From Duganella sp. SG902 (GTDB lineage Bacteria > Pseudomonadota > Gammaproteobacteria > Burkholderiales > Burkholderiaceae_D), in contig NZ_JABMJK010000002.1 in the NCBI RefSeq assembly GCF_013376005.1, forward strand, positions 248,001 through 312,000: a stretch of DNA of 64,000 nucleotides, given 5' to 3'. Numbering within the stretch: position 1 is the first letter of the stretch; every line of letters starts with the position of its first letter. The position numbers and the translations under genes were made by a program. Below, one piece after another: positions 17,951 to 26,791 of this stretch. The notes beneath the pieces were generated by a model, which was not told the DNA's origin, did no database searches, and saw only the letters and a list, made by a program, of their open reading frames with translations.

Positions 17951-18637
17951 TTACTCGGCCGCTTTTTTGATGCGCTTGATGACGGTCTTGGCCGGTGCTT
18001 CCTCCGCTTTCGGCTTGGCGGCGCGCGGCTTCGGCGCGGCCTTCAACGCCTTGACGGCGGCGACGGTGGCCTTCGGCGCGCCGACCTTGATCTTCTTGCC
18101 GGCCGGGACGGCGGCTGCCGGCTTGTCGGCGGCGGTTTTTTTCACGGCAGGTGCTTTCTTGGCGGCGGCCGGCTTGCGGGCGGCGGTCTTCTTCTCGACC
18201 ACGGCTTCGGCGGCGACGGCCTTCTTGCCGGCGGCCAGGTGGCTGCTGATCTTCTTCGGTTCGGCTTCTTCCGCTTCCTTGGTGCCCTTGCGCTTGGCGG
18301 CGCCCAGTTTCACCGGCTTGTCGCCCCAGATCTCTTCCAGGCGGTAGTAGGCGCGGATCGGCGCCTGCATGATGTGGACGATGATGTCACCCAGGTCGAC
18401 CAGCACCCATTCGCCGGTGTCCTCGCCTTCCATGCCGTAGACCTCGCCGCCGGCTTCCTTGACCTTGTCGCGCACCGAGGCGGCCAGCGCCTTGGTCTGG
18501 CGGTTGGAGGTACCGGAGGCAATCGCGATGCGGTCGAACAGGCTGGTGAGGTGGGTCGTGTCGAACAGGACGATATCTTGGGCCTTAACGTCTTCGAGGG
18601 CGTCAACGACCAGGGTTTGCAGTTTTTTGATGTCCAT
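17951..18637 (-). CDS. rsfS: ribosomal silencing factor RsfS with long basic tail
   Basis: RsfS binds ribosomal protein uL14 and blocks subunit joining in starvation. Residues 1-115 are the canonical domain (ALEDVKAQDIVLFDTTHLTS, TGEWVLVDLGDIIVHIM, YYRLEEIWGDKPV). The remaining 110 residues are a Lys/Ala/Pro-rich tail with repeated AAKK/KKTAA-like segments, as in histone H1-like tails; most bacterial RsfS proteins end near residue 105-120. The ATG overlaps the nadD stop by 1 nt. Confidence 0.92.
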   Translation of the reverse strand: MDIKKLQTLVVDALEDVKAQDIVLFDTTHLTSLFDRIAIASGTSNRQTKALAASVRDKVKEAGGEVYGMEGEDTGEWVLVDLGDIIVHIMQAPIRAYYRLEEIWGDKPVKLGAAKRKGTKEAEEAEPKKISSHLAAGKKAVAAEAVVEKKTAARKPAAAKKAPAVKKTAADKPAAAVPAGKKIKVGAPKATVAAVKALKAAPKPRAAKPKAEEAPAKTVIKRIKKAAE

Positions 18638-19296
18638 TAGCTTTTGTAGAGATGGTGTTGTTCAATATAGTCTAGCACTAGCGGCGGGATAAGCGAGTTT
18701 GCCTGCTCCCCCCGTTGTAATGCCGCACGTATCTGGGTGGCGGAGATATCCACCGCGAAGTCCTGTGCCAGATAAGTCAGACCATGCGGCGTGTTGCGGA
18801 TTTGTTCAGACGTCCCCAAACGGCGGGAAAACGCCTCGGCCACGGCCGGCGGCAGGCCGGCGGTGGCGATGTCATAGCCGGGGCGGGCCGCTACGCAGAT
18901 ATGGGCGTAGTCGAACAGCGCCTGCCATTGATGCCAGGTGTCGAGCCGCTGCAGCTGGTCGGCGCCCATCAAAAAGGCCACCGAGGCCTGCGGCCCCAAT
19001 TCGTCGCGCACATTGCGCAGCGTATCGATGGTGTAGGTCGGCAGTCCCTGGGCGCCGCGCGCGATCTCCTGCATGTCCACCGCCACGCTGAACGGCCGGC
19101 CGGCGAAGGCCAGCGCCACCATGTCGGCGCGCTGCTGCGACGACGCCTTCAGCGAGGCTTTTTGCCACGGCAGTCCGGTCGGGATCACGCGCAACTGGTC
19201 GACTTGCAGCAGATTGGCGAAGTATTCGCCCAACGCGACGTGACCTAGATGCACCGGATCGTAGCTGCCTCCCAGCAGTGCGATGCGGTAGGCCAT
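18637..19296 (-). CDS. nadD: nicotinate-nucleotide adenylyltransferase
   Basis: Forms deamido-NAD from nicotinate mononucleotide and ATP in NAD biosynthesis. The 219-residue protein has the nucleotidyltransferase motifs GGSYDPVHLGH at residue 9 and ISATQIRAAL near the C-terminus. The start at 19296 (MAYRIALLGG) gives the family length; a longer in-frame reading to 19389 extends into hemF. The gene lies 2 nt after hemF and overlaps rsfS by 1 nt. Confidence 0.95.
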   Translation of the reverse strand: MAYRIALLGGSYDPVHLGHVALGEYFANLLQVDQLRVIPTGLPWQKASLKASSQQRADMVALAFAGRPFSVAVDMQEIARGAQGLPTYTIDTLRNVRDELGPQASVAFLMGADQLQRLDTWHQWQALFDYAHICVAARPGYDIATAGLPPAVAEAFSRRLGTSEQIRNTPHGLTYLAQDFAVDISATQIRAALQRGEQANSLIPPLVLDYIEQHHLYKS

Positions 19297-19298
19297 CG

Positions 19299-20210
19299 TT
19301 ATGCGCCGAGCCAGTCGCGATGCGGCAGGAAGTCGGTGTACAGCGCCGCTTCCGGCGTGCCGTCCTCGGGTTCCCAGCGATAGCGCCATTTGACGATGGG
19401 CGGCATCGACATCAGGATCGCCTCGGTGCGCCCGCCCGACTGCAGGCCGAACAGCGTGCCGCGGTCGAATACCAGATTGAATTCGACATAGCGGCCGCGC
19501 CGGTAGGCCTGGAAGTCGCGTTCGCGCTCGCCGTAGGGCGTGTCCTTGCGCGACTTCAGGATGGGCAGGTAAGCCTTGAGGAAGGCGTCGCCCACGCTTT
19601 GGGTCATGGCGAAGCTATGCTCGAAGCTTTCGGCGTTGTAGTCATCAAAGAAGATGCCGCCGACGCCGCGCGCTTCCTGACGGTGCTTCAGGTAGAAATA
19701 CTCGTCGCACCATTTTTTAAACTTGGCGTGCAGGTCCGCGCCGAACGGGGCGAGGGCGTCATGGCAGGTCTGGTGGAAGTGTTTGACGTCTTCCTTGTCG
19801 CCGTAATACGGCGTCAGGTCCATGCCGCCGCCGAACCACCAAACCGGCTCGCCGGCCGCGTTGGTGGTGCTGAAGAAGCGCACGTTCATGTGCACGGTCG
19901 GCGCGTACGGATTGCGCGGATGGATCACCAGCGACACGCCCATGGCTTCCCATGGCTTGCCGCCGATGTCCGGGCGGTGCGCCGACGCCGACGGCGGCAG
20001 CCTGGCGCCCAGCACGTGCGAGAAGTTCACCCCGCCGCGCTCGATCACATTGCCTTCTTCGACCAGGCGCGAAATCCCGCCGCCGCCTTCGGCGCGCTGC
20101 CACTCATCGCGCAGGAAGGCTTTGCCGTCAACGGCCTCCAACGCTTGCACGATGTTGTTTTGCAGCGCGAGCAGCCAGGCTTTGACTGCCGCGGGATTCG
20201 GCGCGGTCAT
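19299..20210 (-). CDS. hemF: oxygen-dependent coproporphyrinogen III oxidase
   Basis: Converts coproporphyrinogen III to protoporphyrinogen IX with oxygen in haem synthesis. The 303-residue protein shows the family signatures [34 protein letters not shown] and [16 protein letters not shown]. The ATG at 20210 shares a base with the purD stop (TAATG), so it is coupled to purD. Confidence 0.96.
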   Translation of the reverse strand: MTAPNPAAVKAWLLALQNNIVQALEAVDGKAFLRDEWQRAEGGGGISRLVEEGNVIERGGVNFSHVLGARLPPSASAHRPDIGGKPWEAMGVSLVIHPRNPYAPTVHMNVRFFSTTNAAGEPVWWFGGGMDLTPYYGDKEDVKHFHQTCHDALAPFGADLHAKFKKWCDEYFYLKHRQEARGVGGIFFDDYNAESFEHSFAMTQSVGDAFLKAYLPILKSRKDTPYGERERDFQAYRRGRYVEFNLVFDRGTLFGLQSGGRTEAILMSMPPIVKWRYRWEPEDGTPEAALYTDFLPHRDWLGA

Positions 20211-21478
20211 TAGTGTTTCAGCCCGCGCCAGCCGATGTCGCGGCGGCACTGCATGCCTTCGAAGCTGATCTGGTCGACCGCCTCGTAAGCTTGTTTCTGC
20301 GCCAGCTTGATGCTGTCGCCCAGGCCGACCACGCACAGCACGCGGCCGCCGGTCACCTGCAGCTGGCCGTTGACGTCGGCGGTGCCGGCGTGGAAGGTCA
20401 CCGCTTCCGGCGTTTCGGCCGGGATGCCTTCGATCACGGCGCCTTTCAGCGGCGCGTCCGGGTAGCCGGCGGCGGCCAGCACCACGCCCACGGCGGTGCG
20501 GCGGTCCCATTCCAGCTCCACCTGATCCAGCGTGCCGTTGACGGCGTGTTCCATCACGCTCACCAGGTCGGTCTTCAGGCGCGACATGATAGGTTGGGTT
20601 TCAGGATCGCCCATGCGGCAGTTGAATTCCAGCGTGCGCGGGTTGCCGGCGGCGTCGATCATCAGGCCGGCGTACAGGAAGCCGGTGAACACGATGCCGT
20701 CCTTGGCCATGCCGGCGATGGTCGGGTTGATGATCTCGCGCATCACGCGCGCGTGCATGGCGGGCGTGACGATCGGGGCCGGCGAGTAGGCGCCCATGCC
20801 GCCGGTGTTCGGGCCTTCGTCGTTGTCCTTGAGGCGCTTGTGATCCTGGCTGGTGGCCAGCGGCAGGATGTTTTTGCCGTCGCACATGACGATGAAGCTG
20901 GCTTCCTCGCCGGCCAGGAATTCCTCGATCACGATGCGCGCGCCGGCGTCGCCGAAGCGGTTATCGGCCAGCATGTCGTCCACCGCGCGGTGCGCCTCTT
21001 CCAGCGACATGGCCACCACCACGCCCTTGCCGGCGGCCAGGCCGTCGGCCTTGATGACGATAGGCGCGCCGTTGGCGTCGATGTAGGCGTGGGCTTGCGC
21101 CACGTCCGAGAAGGTCTGGTATTTGGCGGTCGGGATGCCGTGGCGTTGCATGAAGGCCTTGGCGAAGTCCTTGGACGACTCCAGCTGCGCCGCCTCTTTC
21201 GTCGGGCCGAAGACCTTGAGGCCACGGGCGCGGAACAGGTTGACGATGCCGCCGGCCAGCGGGGTCTCCGGGCCGACCACGGTCAGGCTGATGCCTTCGC
21301 TCTCGACGAAGTTGGCCAGTTCGTGCAGGTCGGTGATGTTGACGTTGACCAGGCGCGCGTCGCGCGCGGTGCCGCCGTTGCCGGGGGCCACGTACACCAT
21401 CTGAATGCGCTCGGATTGCGCCAGTTTCCATGCCAGCGCGTGTTCACGGCCGCCGGAGCCGACTACCAAAATTTTCAT
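20210..21478 (-). CDS. purD: phosphoribosylamine-glycine ligase
   Basis: GAR synthetase of purine biosynthesis, an ATP-grasp enzyme. The 422-residue protein has the N-terminal [14 protein letters not shown], the central ATP-grasp loop [14 protein letters not shown], and the diagnostic [14 protein letters not shown]. It is 6 nt downstream of the YebC-family gene and 1-nt coupled to hemF. Confidence 0.97.
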   Translation of the reverse strand: MKILVVGSGGREHALAWKLAQSERIQMVYVAPGNGGTARDARLVNVNITDLHELANFVESEGISLTVVGPETPLAGGIVNLFRARGLKVFGPTKEAAQLESSKDFAKAFMQRHGIPTAKYQTFSDVAQAHAYIDANGAPIVIKADGLAAGKGVVVAMSLEEAHRAVDDMLADNRFGDAGARIVIEEFLAGEEASFIVMCDGKNILPLATSQDHKRLKDNDEGPNTGGMGAYSPAPIVTPAMHARVMREIINPTIAGMAKDGIVFTGFLYAGLMIDAAGNPRTLEFNCRMGDPETQPIMSRLKTDLVSVMEHAVNGTLDQVELEWDRRTAVGVVLAAAGYPDAPLKGAVIEGIPAETPEAVTFHAGTADVNGQLQVTGGRVLCVVGLGDSIKLAQKQAYEAVDQISFEGMQCRRDIGWRGLKH

Positions 21479-21484
21479 AAGTCC

Positions 21485-22210
21485 TCAGTCTTCGATTTCT
21501 ACGTTCGAATACACTTCCTGCACGTCGTCCAGTGCTTCCAGCGCGTCCAGCAGTTTCTGCATCTTGATCGCGTTGTCGCCGGTGACGGAAGTGACGGCGT
21601 CCGGCTTCATGATGATTTCGGCCACCTCGGCCTTGAAGCCCTTGGCTTCCAGCGCGTCTTTCACGCCGGCGAAGTCGTGCGGGCCGCAGATGACTTCAAT
21701 GCCGCCTTCCTCGTCGGTGACCACGTCCTCGGCGCCGGCTTCCAGCGCCGCCTCCATCAGCGCGTCCTCATTGGTGCCGGGCGCGAACAGGAACTGGCCG
21801 CAGTGCTTGAACATGAAGGCCACCGAACCCTCGGTGCCCATGTTGCCGCCGTTCTTGTTGAAGGCGTTGCGGACTTCGGCCACGGTGCGCACGCGGTTGT
21901 CGGTCATGCAGTCGACGATGATGGCGGCGCCGCCGATGCCGTAGCCCTCGTAGCGGACCTCCTCGTAGCTGGCGCCGTCCTCGCCGCCGGTGCCGCGGGT
22001 GATGGCGCGCTGCACGTTATCCTTGGGCATGTTGGCGTCGGCGGCCTTGTCCATCGCCAGGCGCAGGCGCGGGTTGGCGGCTGGGTCGCCCCCGCCCATG
22101 CGCGCAGCAACGGTGATTTCCTTGATCAGGCGAGTCCAGATCTTGCCGCGTTTCGCGTCAGTTGCTGCCTTTTTGTGCTTGATGTTGGCCCATTTGCTGT
22201 GTCCAGCCAT
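21485..22210 (-). CDS. YebC/PmpR-family protein
   Basis: A 241-residue YebC-family protein with the invariant start [20 protein letters not shown] and the acidic middle domain ([13 protein letters not shown]). Family members were long called transcriptional regulators; recent work also links them to translation of proline-rich motifs. Which role applies here is not visible. First gene of the purD-hemF-nadD-rsfS-rlmH-maf-rng run. Confidence 0.93.
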   Translation of the reverse strand: MAGHSKWANIKHKKAATDAKRGKIWTRLIKEITVAARMGGGDPAANPRLRLAMDKAADANMPKDNVQRAITRGTGGEDGASYEEVRYEGYGIGGAAIIVDCMTDNRVRTVAEVRNAFNKNGGNMGTEGSVAFMFKHCGQFLFAPGTNEDALMEAALEAGAEDVVTDEEGGIEVICGPHDFAGVKDALEAKGFKAEVAEIIMKPDAVTSVTGDNAIKMQKLLDALEALDDVQEVYSNVEIED

Positions 22211-22317
22211 GTTTGGTCTTCCTTTGGCGGTGAGTCATGTGTGTGCGGTGAGGGCGGTATTCTAGCATAAGAGGCCAGCCAGAAACCGCCGCCAGCCCCT
22301 CGCCGCGGCGCCGGTGA

Positions 22318-22620
22318 TTAATTGGTGGTGACATCTAACGCACGTTTGAGCGCGGTTGCTATGGCGCGCAAATGCGCAGGCGGTGGCGGGGGCTTCGCCT
22401 CCAGAAGTTCCTGAAGCGCTACACCTGTCATCGACAAGGAATCCGACAATGGATTAAATCCGACCGTGCCCAGGACCAATACGCGCAATAACTCCTGCGC
22501 CACGGGATATTCTTCGTTACCGAGGGTCTCATCAACCTCTGCCAGCAAGGCTTTCACGAAAGCTCGTTCGCGTTTTAATCGCTCAATGATCCCAATATCA
22601 TAATTTTGTGTCAGCTCCAT
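22318..22620 (-). CDS. putative antitoxin of a HigBA-like pair
   Basis: A 100-residue, mainly helical protein. It overlaps the upstream toxin gene by 10 nt, the toxin-first order of HigBA systems. The C-terminal part (SLSMTGVALQELLEAK, HLRAIATALKRALDV) could be a degenerate helix-turn-helix, but a canonical HTH is not clear. Function is inferred mainly from the partner. Confidence 0.6.
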   Translation of the reverse strand: MELTQNYDIGIIERLKRERAFVKALLAEVDETLGNEEYPVAQELLRVLVLGTVGFNPLSDSLSMTGVALQELLEAKPPPPPAHLRAIATALKRALDVTTN

Positions 22621-22958
22621 AGCGCATCTCCTTTACCCGACTTCTTTCGCAGCTTGTATTCGTCATGCAACAGCTTGGCCCGCGTGATGTCTATCTGCTG
22701 ATGTTTTTTGGTGCCGCCGCCAAATAGAATGACAAGGTCCAAGCCGTCGCGCGCTAGATAAATGCGATAGCCCGGCCCCCAGTCGATGACATATTCTCCT
22801 ATGCCGGCGAACCATTTAACGTTTGAGAGATTTCCCTTTTCGATCCGGGCAAGTGCTGTTTGAACTTTCACCGCTGCCTCCGGACGCAAATGATCAAACC
22901 ATTGCTGGAATGGTACTGATTGATCAGCTTTAACATATCGTTGGACTCGTGTTTGCAT
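22611..22958 (-). CDS. RelE/HigB-like toxin
   Basis: A 115-residue protein of the RelE/ParE superfamily (HigB-like): FQQWFDHLRPEAAVKVQTAL, EGKYVIDW-like core (IGEYVIDWGPGYRIYLA), LVILFGGGTKKHQQIDITRA and a basic C-terminus (DEYKLRKK). The toxins of this group usually cleave mRNA on the ribosome. Start MQTRVQRYV at 22958 is preferred over upstream in-frame GTG/ATG codons because it fits family length. The gene is divergent from the DMT exporter. Confidence 0.82.
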   Translation of the reverse strand: MQTRVQRYVKADQSVPFQQWFDHLRPEAAVKVQTALARIEKGNLSNVKWFAGIGEYVIDWGPGYRIYLARDGLDLVILFGGGTKKHQQIDITRAKLLHDEYKLRKKSGKGDALWS

Positions 22959-23054
22959 CCAAAGATGCTTGCACAGCCTATCACCAATCAGATTGATACG
23001 TCTCAAAGCCAGGGCTGCAAGCGGGGTTTCGGTTTAGGTCGTACAATCTTGCAT

Positions 23055-23960
23055 ATGGACAAAAGCACCACACACGGCGGGCTCACGCGGGCCGCCTTTC
23101 TCAGCGGGCTGGGCATCGCCGTCGGCGGGTCGGTTTTGTTTTCCACCAAGGCCATCGTCGCCAAGCTGCTGTACCGCTACCACATCGACGCGGTCACCGT
23201 GATCGCCTTCCGCATGCTGTTCTCGCTGCCGGTGTTCGCCGCCGTCGCGCTCTGGAAGATGCGCGCCGGCACGCCGCTCCAGCCCGATGACCGCTGGCGC
23301 ATCCTCGGCCTCGGCCTGGTCGGCTACTACCTGTCCAGCTTTCTCGACTTCCTCGGCCTGCAATACATCTCGGTCGGCCTGGAGCGCCTGATCCTGTTCC
23401 TCACGCCCACCTTCGTGCTGCTGATCAGCTCGACCTTCCTCAAGCAGCACATCAGCCGCAGGCAGTGGCTGGCGCTGCTCACGTCCTACCTCGGCATCGT
23501 GCTGGTGTTCGTGCACGACCTGCGGGGCGGCAGCAACGTGGCGCTGGGCGCCGCGCTGGTCACCGGCTCGGCCGCCGCCTACGCCGCCTACCTGCTGCTG
23601 TCCGGCGAGATGGTCAAGCGGCTGGGCTCGCTCAAGCTGGTGTCGTACGCGATGTGCGTGTCCACCGTCGCCTGTGTCGGCCAGTTCTTCCTGCTGCGCC
23701 CGGCCTCGGGCCTGCTGCAGCCGTTGCCGGTGTACGGCCTGTCGCTGGTCAACGGCCTGCTGTGCACGGTGGCGCCGGTGTTCATGACCATGATCGCGGT
23801 CGAGCGCATCGGCGCCGGCACCGCCTCGCAGGCTGGTATGATCGGCCCGGTTTCAACGCTGTTCCTGGGCGCGCTGCTGCTGGGCGAGCCCGTCACCTCC
23901 TGGCAGCTGGGCGGCACCGCGCTCGTGCTGGCAGGGATCTATCTGCTGTCCAAAAAATAA
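23055..23960 (+). CDS. EamA/DMT-family transporter
   Basis: A 301-residue inner-membrane protein with about ten hydrophobic segments in two EamA halves (for example GIAVGGSVLFSTKAIVAKLLY, and QAGMIGPVSTLFLGALLLGEP near the C-terminus, a typical EamA motif). Such drug/metabolite transporters export amino acids, metabolites or drugs; the substrate cannot be told. The ATG 23055 places the first membrane segment correctly. Start of a plus-strand group with mgsA 13 nt downstream. Confidence 0.85.
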   Translation: MDKSTTHGGLTRAAFLSGLGIAVGGSVLFSTKAIVAKLLYRYHIDAVTVIAFRMLFSLPVFAAVALWKMRAGTPLQPDDRWRILGLGLVGYYLSSFLDFLGLQYISVGLERLILFLTPTFVLLISSTFLKQHISRRQWLALLTSYLGIVLVFVHDLRGGSNVALGAALVTGSAAAYAAYLLLSGEMVKRLGSLKLVSYAMCVSTVACVGQFFLLRPASGLLQPLPVYGLSLVNGLLCTVAPVFMTMIAVERIGAGTASQAGMIGPVSTLFLGALLLGEPVTSWQLGGTALVLAGIYLLSKK

Positions 23961-23973
23961 ATAGGATCAAGAC

Positions 23974-24363
23974 ATGAAGACCCGCATCGCCCTGATTGCC
24001 CACGACAAGAAAAAAGACGACATGATCGCCCTGGCCACCGAGTACAAGGCCTACCTCGCGACCTGCCAGCTGGTGGCCACCGGCACCACCGGCGGCCGCC
24101 TGATCAACGAGGTGGGGCTGGCGGTCGACCGCAAGCACTCGGGCCCGTTCGGCGGCGACCTGCAGATCGGTTCCCTGCTGGTGGAGGGCGAGATCGACGC
24201 CGTGATCTTCCTGCGCGACCCGATGACCCCGCAACCGCACGAGCCGGACATCAACGCCCTGGTGCGCGCCTGCGACGTGCACAATACGCCGTGCGCGACC
24301 AACGTGGCGTCGGCACATCTGGTACTGTCTCAGCTTCAGCAAATCCAGCAAGCAGCGCAATAA
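23974..24363 (+). CDS. mgsA: methylglyoxal synthase
   Basis: Converts dihydroxyacetone phosphate to methylglyoxal and phosphate, a bypass that relieves sugar-phosphate stress. The 129-residue protein has the phosphate-binding TGTTGG loop, [10 protein letters not shown] and [15 protein letters not shown], which includes the catalytic Asp. It ends 9 nt before the quinone reductase gene. Confidence 0.95.
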   Translation: MKTRIALIAHDKKKDDMIALATEYKAYLATCQLVATGTTGGRLINEVGLAVDRKHSGPFGGDLQIGSLLVEGEIDAVIFLRDPMTPQPHEPDINALVRACDVHNTPCATNVASAHLVLSQLQQIQQAAQ

Positions 24364-24372
24364 AGGAGAACG

Positions 24373-25350
24373 ATGATGGTCAAGGCGATCCGCATGAGCC
24401 GCGTGGGCGGCCCCGAGGTGATGGAACTGGTGGAGGTCGACCTGCCGCCGCCCGGCCCGGGCGAGGTGCGGATGCGCCACGAGGCCATCGGCCTCAATTA
24501 CATCGACGTATACCACCGCACCGGCCTGTATCCGCAGCCGCTGCCCGGCGCGCTGGGCGTGGAGGGCGCCGGCGTGGTGGAGCAGGTGGGCGAGGGCGTG
24601 ACCGAGTTCCAGCCGGGCGACCGCGTGGCCTACGGCGGCCGCCCGCTCGGCGCCTACGCCGAGGCGCGCAACATCCCGGCCTCGCAGATCCTGCTGCTGC
24701 CCAAGCAGATCGAGTTCGACACCGCCGCCGCCATGATGCTGCAGGGCCTGACGGTGCAATACCTGTTCCACCGCACGGTGGCGCTGAAGGCCGGCGACAC
24801 CGTGCTGTTCCACGCGGCCGCCGGCGGCGTCGGCCTGATCGCCTGCCAGTGGGCGCGCGTGATGGGCGTCAACCTGATCGGCACCGTCGGCTCGGACGAG
24901 AAGGCCGCGCTGGCGATCGAGAACGGCGCCAGCCACGTGATCAACTACAACAAGGAAAACTTCACCGAGCGCGTCAAGGAGCTCACCGGCGGCAAGGGCG
25001 TGTCGGTGGTGTACGACTCGATCGGCAAGGACACCTTCACCGGCTCGCTGGACTGCCTGCAGCCGCTGGGCATGATGGTCAGCTTCGGCAACGCCTCCGG
25101 CCCGGTGCCGCCGTTCGGCCTGAACGAGCTGGCCAGCCGCGGCTCGCTGTTCATCACCCGGCCCTCGCTGATGGCCTACATGGCCAGGCGTGAGGATCTG
25201 GAGGCGTCGGCCAGGTCGCTGTTCGGCGTGGTCAGCAGCGGCGAGGTCAAGATCGACATCCGCCAGCGCTACGCCCTGGCCGACGTGCGGCAGGCCCACA
25301 TCGACCTGGAGGCGCGCAAGACCACCGGCTCGAGCATCCTGCTGCCATGA
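24373..25350 (+). CDS. NADPH:quinone oxidoreductase (zinc-independent MDR family)
   Basis: A 325-residue medium-chain reductase like E. coli QorA: N-terminal GroES-like domain (MRHEAIGLNYIDVYHRTGLYP), then a Rossmann domain with FHAAAGGVGLIACQWARVMG. The zinc ligands of alcohol dehydrogenases are absent. AAAGGAGAACG precedes two tandem ATGs; the first is taken. Its end overlaps the next gene by 4 nt. Confidence 0.92.
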   Translation: MMVKAIRMSRVGGPEVMELVEVDLPPPGPGEVRMRHEAIGLNYIDVYHRTGLYPQPLPGALGVEGAGVVEQVGEGVTEFQPGDRVAYGGRPLGAYAEARNIPASQILLLPKQIEFDTAAAMMLQGLTVQYLFHRTVALKAGDTVLFHAAAGGVGLIACQWARVMGVNLIGTVGSDEKAALAIENGASHVINYNKENFTERVKELTGGKGVSVVYDSIGKDTFTGSLDCLQPLGMMVSFGNASGPVPPFGLNELASRGSLFITRPSLMAYMARREDLEASARSLFGVVSSGEVKIDIRQRYALADVRQAHIDLEARKTTGSSILLP

Positions 25351-25835
25351 GCGAGCCGCGCGACTACGACGCCGAAGAGCGCGAGGATGGCGATTTCTCC
25401 GACATGCTGAGCGAGATGCGCATCCTGCTGCCGGGCGCGCAGATGCTGTCGGCGTTCCTGGTGATCCTGCCGTTCAACTCGGGTTTCGCGCAGATCGTGC
25501 ATGTGGAGAAGCAGCTGTTCCTGGCGACCTTCTTCTTCGCGCTGACCAGCCTGGTGCTGCTGAGCGCGCCGGCGATCCAGCATCGCTTGATGCGTCCGCT
25601 GAAGGACCGTGTGCGCTTCAAGCGCGTGGCCACGCGCCAGATCGTCGCCGGGGCGTTTGCGCTGGCGATCGCCCTGGTGCTGGGGACGGTGCTGGTGATT
25701 TCGGAGGTGTTTGGCACCACCGTCGGCCTGATCATGGCGGTGGTGATGGCGCTGCTGATTGTGGGCGTGTGGTGGCTGCTGCCGATGTACCTGAAGCGCG
25801 CCATGCGTCATTCCCGCGAAGGCGGGAATCCATAG
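25347..25835 (+). CDS. DUF6328-like membrane protein ending in a palindromic repeat
   Basis: A 162-residue protein with four hydrophobic segments (LSAFLVILPFNSGFAQI, LFLATFFFALTSLVLL, IVAGAFALAIALVLGTVLVI, LIMAVVMALLIVGVWWLL). The N-terminal region SDMLSEMRILLPGAQ resembles the DUF6328 family. The last residues, RHSREGGNP, are not native: they are the usual translation of the dispersed palindromic repeat that starts at 25807, so the original stop was probably overwritten by repeat insertion. It overlaps the reductase gene by ATGA. Confidence 0.75.
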   Translation: MSEPRDYDAEEREDGDFSDMLSEMRILLPGAQMLSAFLVILPFNSGFAQIVHVEKQLFLATFFFALTSLVLLSAPAIQHRLMRPLKDRVRFKRVATRQIVAGAFALAIALVLGTVLVISEVFGTTVGLIMAVVMALLIVGVWWLLPMYLKRAMRHSREGGNP

Positions 25836-25893
25836 AACGCACGCGTTAACCCGGTGCCAGCGTTCCATGGATTCCCGCCTTCGCGGGAATGAC
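25807..25893. repeat. REP-like inverted pair
   Basis: Two 27-bp arms (25807-25833 and 25867-25893), exact reverse complements built around ATTCCCGC-GAAGGCGGGAAT, separated by 33 nt whose ends (AGAACGC ... GCGTTC) also pair. The transcript would fold into one long hairpin and could terminate transcription from both convergent genes. Each arm is itself a small palindrome, as in REP/BIME units. Confidence 0.85.
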
Positions 25894-25895
25894 GG

Positions 25896-26585
25896 TCAGT
25901 TGGCCTTGGGGGCGGGCGCGGCCGCCTGCATGGTCTCCATCTTCGGATCGATGGTGATGTCGATGGTGCGCGGCACCCCGTTCTGGCCCGGGAAGCCGGT
26001 GAACGCACTCTGCACCAGCGCCGGCATCACATGCGGCGTGGCCTGCACACCGCTGGTGTTCTGCACCGTCACGTCATACAGCTTGCGGCCCGACTTGTCG
26101 TTGATGGTCACGCGCAGCTGGCGCTGGTACTGGTGCTTGACGCGCTCCTCGACCCGGGTCGGACCATAGAAGAACGGATCGTAGAAGAACGGACGATAGG
26201 CCCAGCGCGAATAGCCCCAGCCATAACGGCCATAGTAACGGCCGTAGTACGGGCCGCCCCAGTACGGGCCCATGAACGGGTCCTCGGTCTGCAACACGCG
26301 CACCGGATGGTCGATGGTGAAGAACTTCATACCAACGAGTAATTTCGGCTGCTGGCCGTCGCTCACCTGGTGGAAGCCCAGCTTGCTCAGCTCATTGGCA
26401 ACCAGCACCTGGTAGTTGCGGTATTCCAGCGTATCGTCGGCGCCTTGCGGTGCTTCAAACGCGTAAGCTTTGTCCTGAATATCGGCCGGCCAATCATTGA
26501 AGGCGGTCACGTTGCTGCTGATGGTGGTGGCGCAGCCGCTCAACAGCAGGACAGCGGCTGTGGCCAGGGTGGCGAGAAATTTCAT
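25896..26585 (-). CDS. DUF4136 lipoprotein
   Basis: A 229-residue lipoprotein with the lipobox LLSGC and a DUF4136-type domain (FNDWPADIQDKAYAFE, LEYRNYQVLVANELSKLGF, ending in a beta-rich VKHQYQRQLRVTINDKSG region). A Tyr/Gly/Pro-rich loop (GPYWGGPYYGRYYGRYGWGY) interrupts the domain. Function unknown; family members are periplasmic or outer-membrane lipoproteins. It converges on the DUF6328-like gene across the REP hairpin. Confidence 0.82.
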   Translation of the reverse strand: MKFLATLATAAVLLLSGCATTISSNVTAFNDWPADIQDKAYAFEAPQGADDTLEYRNYQVLVANELSKLGFHQVSDGQQPKLLVGMKFFTIDHPVRVLQTEDPFMGPYWGGPYYGRYYGRYGWGYSRWAYRPFFYDPFFYGPTRVEERVKHQYQRQLRVTINDKSGRKLYDVTVQNTSGVQATPHVMPALVQSAFTGFPGQNGVPRTIDITIDPKMETMQAAAPAPKAN

Positions 26586-26791
26586 GATGACCTCTCAGGT
26601 AAGACGGTATTTTCCAGAGCTAAGTTTATGACGCTCACTCGGACCTTGCATGATTATTACAGAATGTTACCGCATCGTGGAAAGCGGCAACTTACAAGTC
26701 GGTAACACTGGCTGAAATGACAATTCCGCGCCTCGGCCGACGCCGGTATTGGTAAAATAAGCCTTTGCCTCCGTCCACTCAGAGCCGACCA

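Noticed and set aside
20213..22270. 685-codon plus-strand frame opposite purD and the YebC-family gene
   Set aside because: Shadow frame with no family features; it spans two well-identified genes and their intergenic gap.
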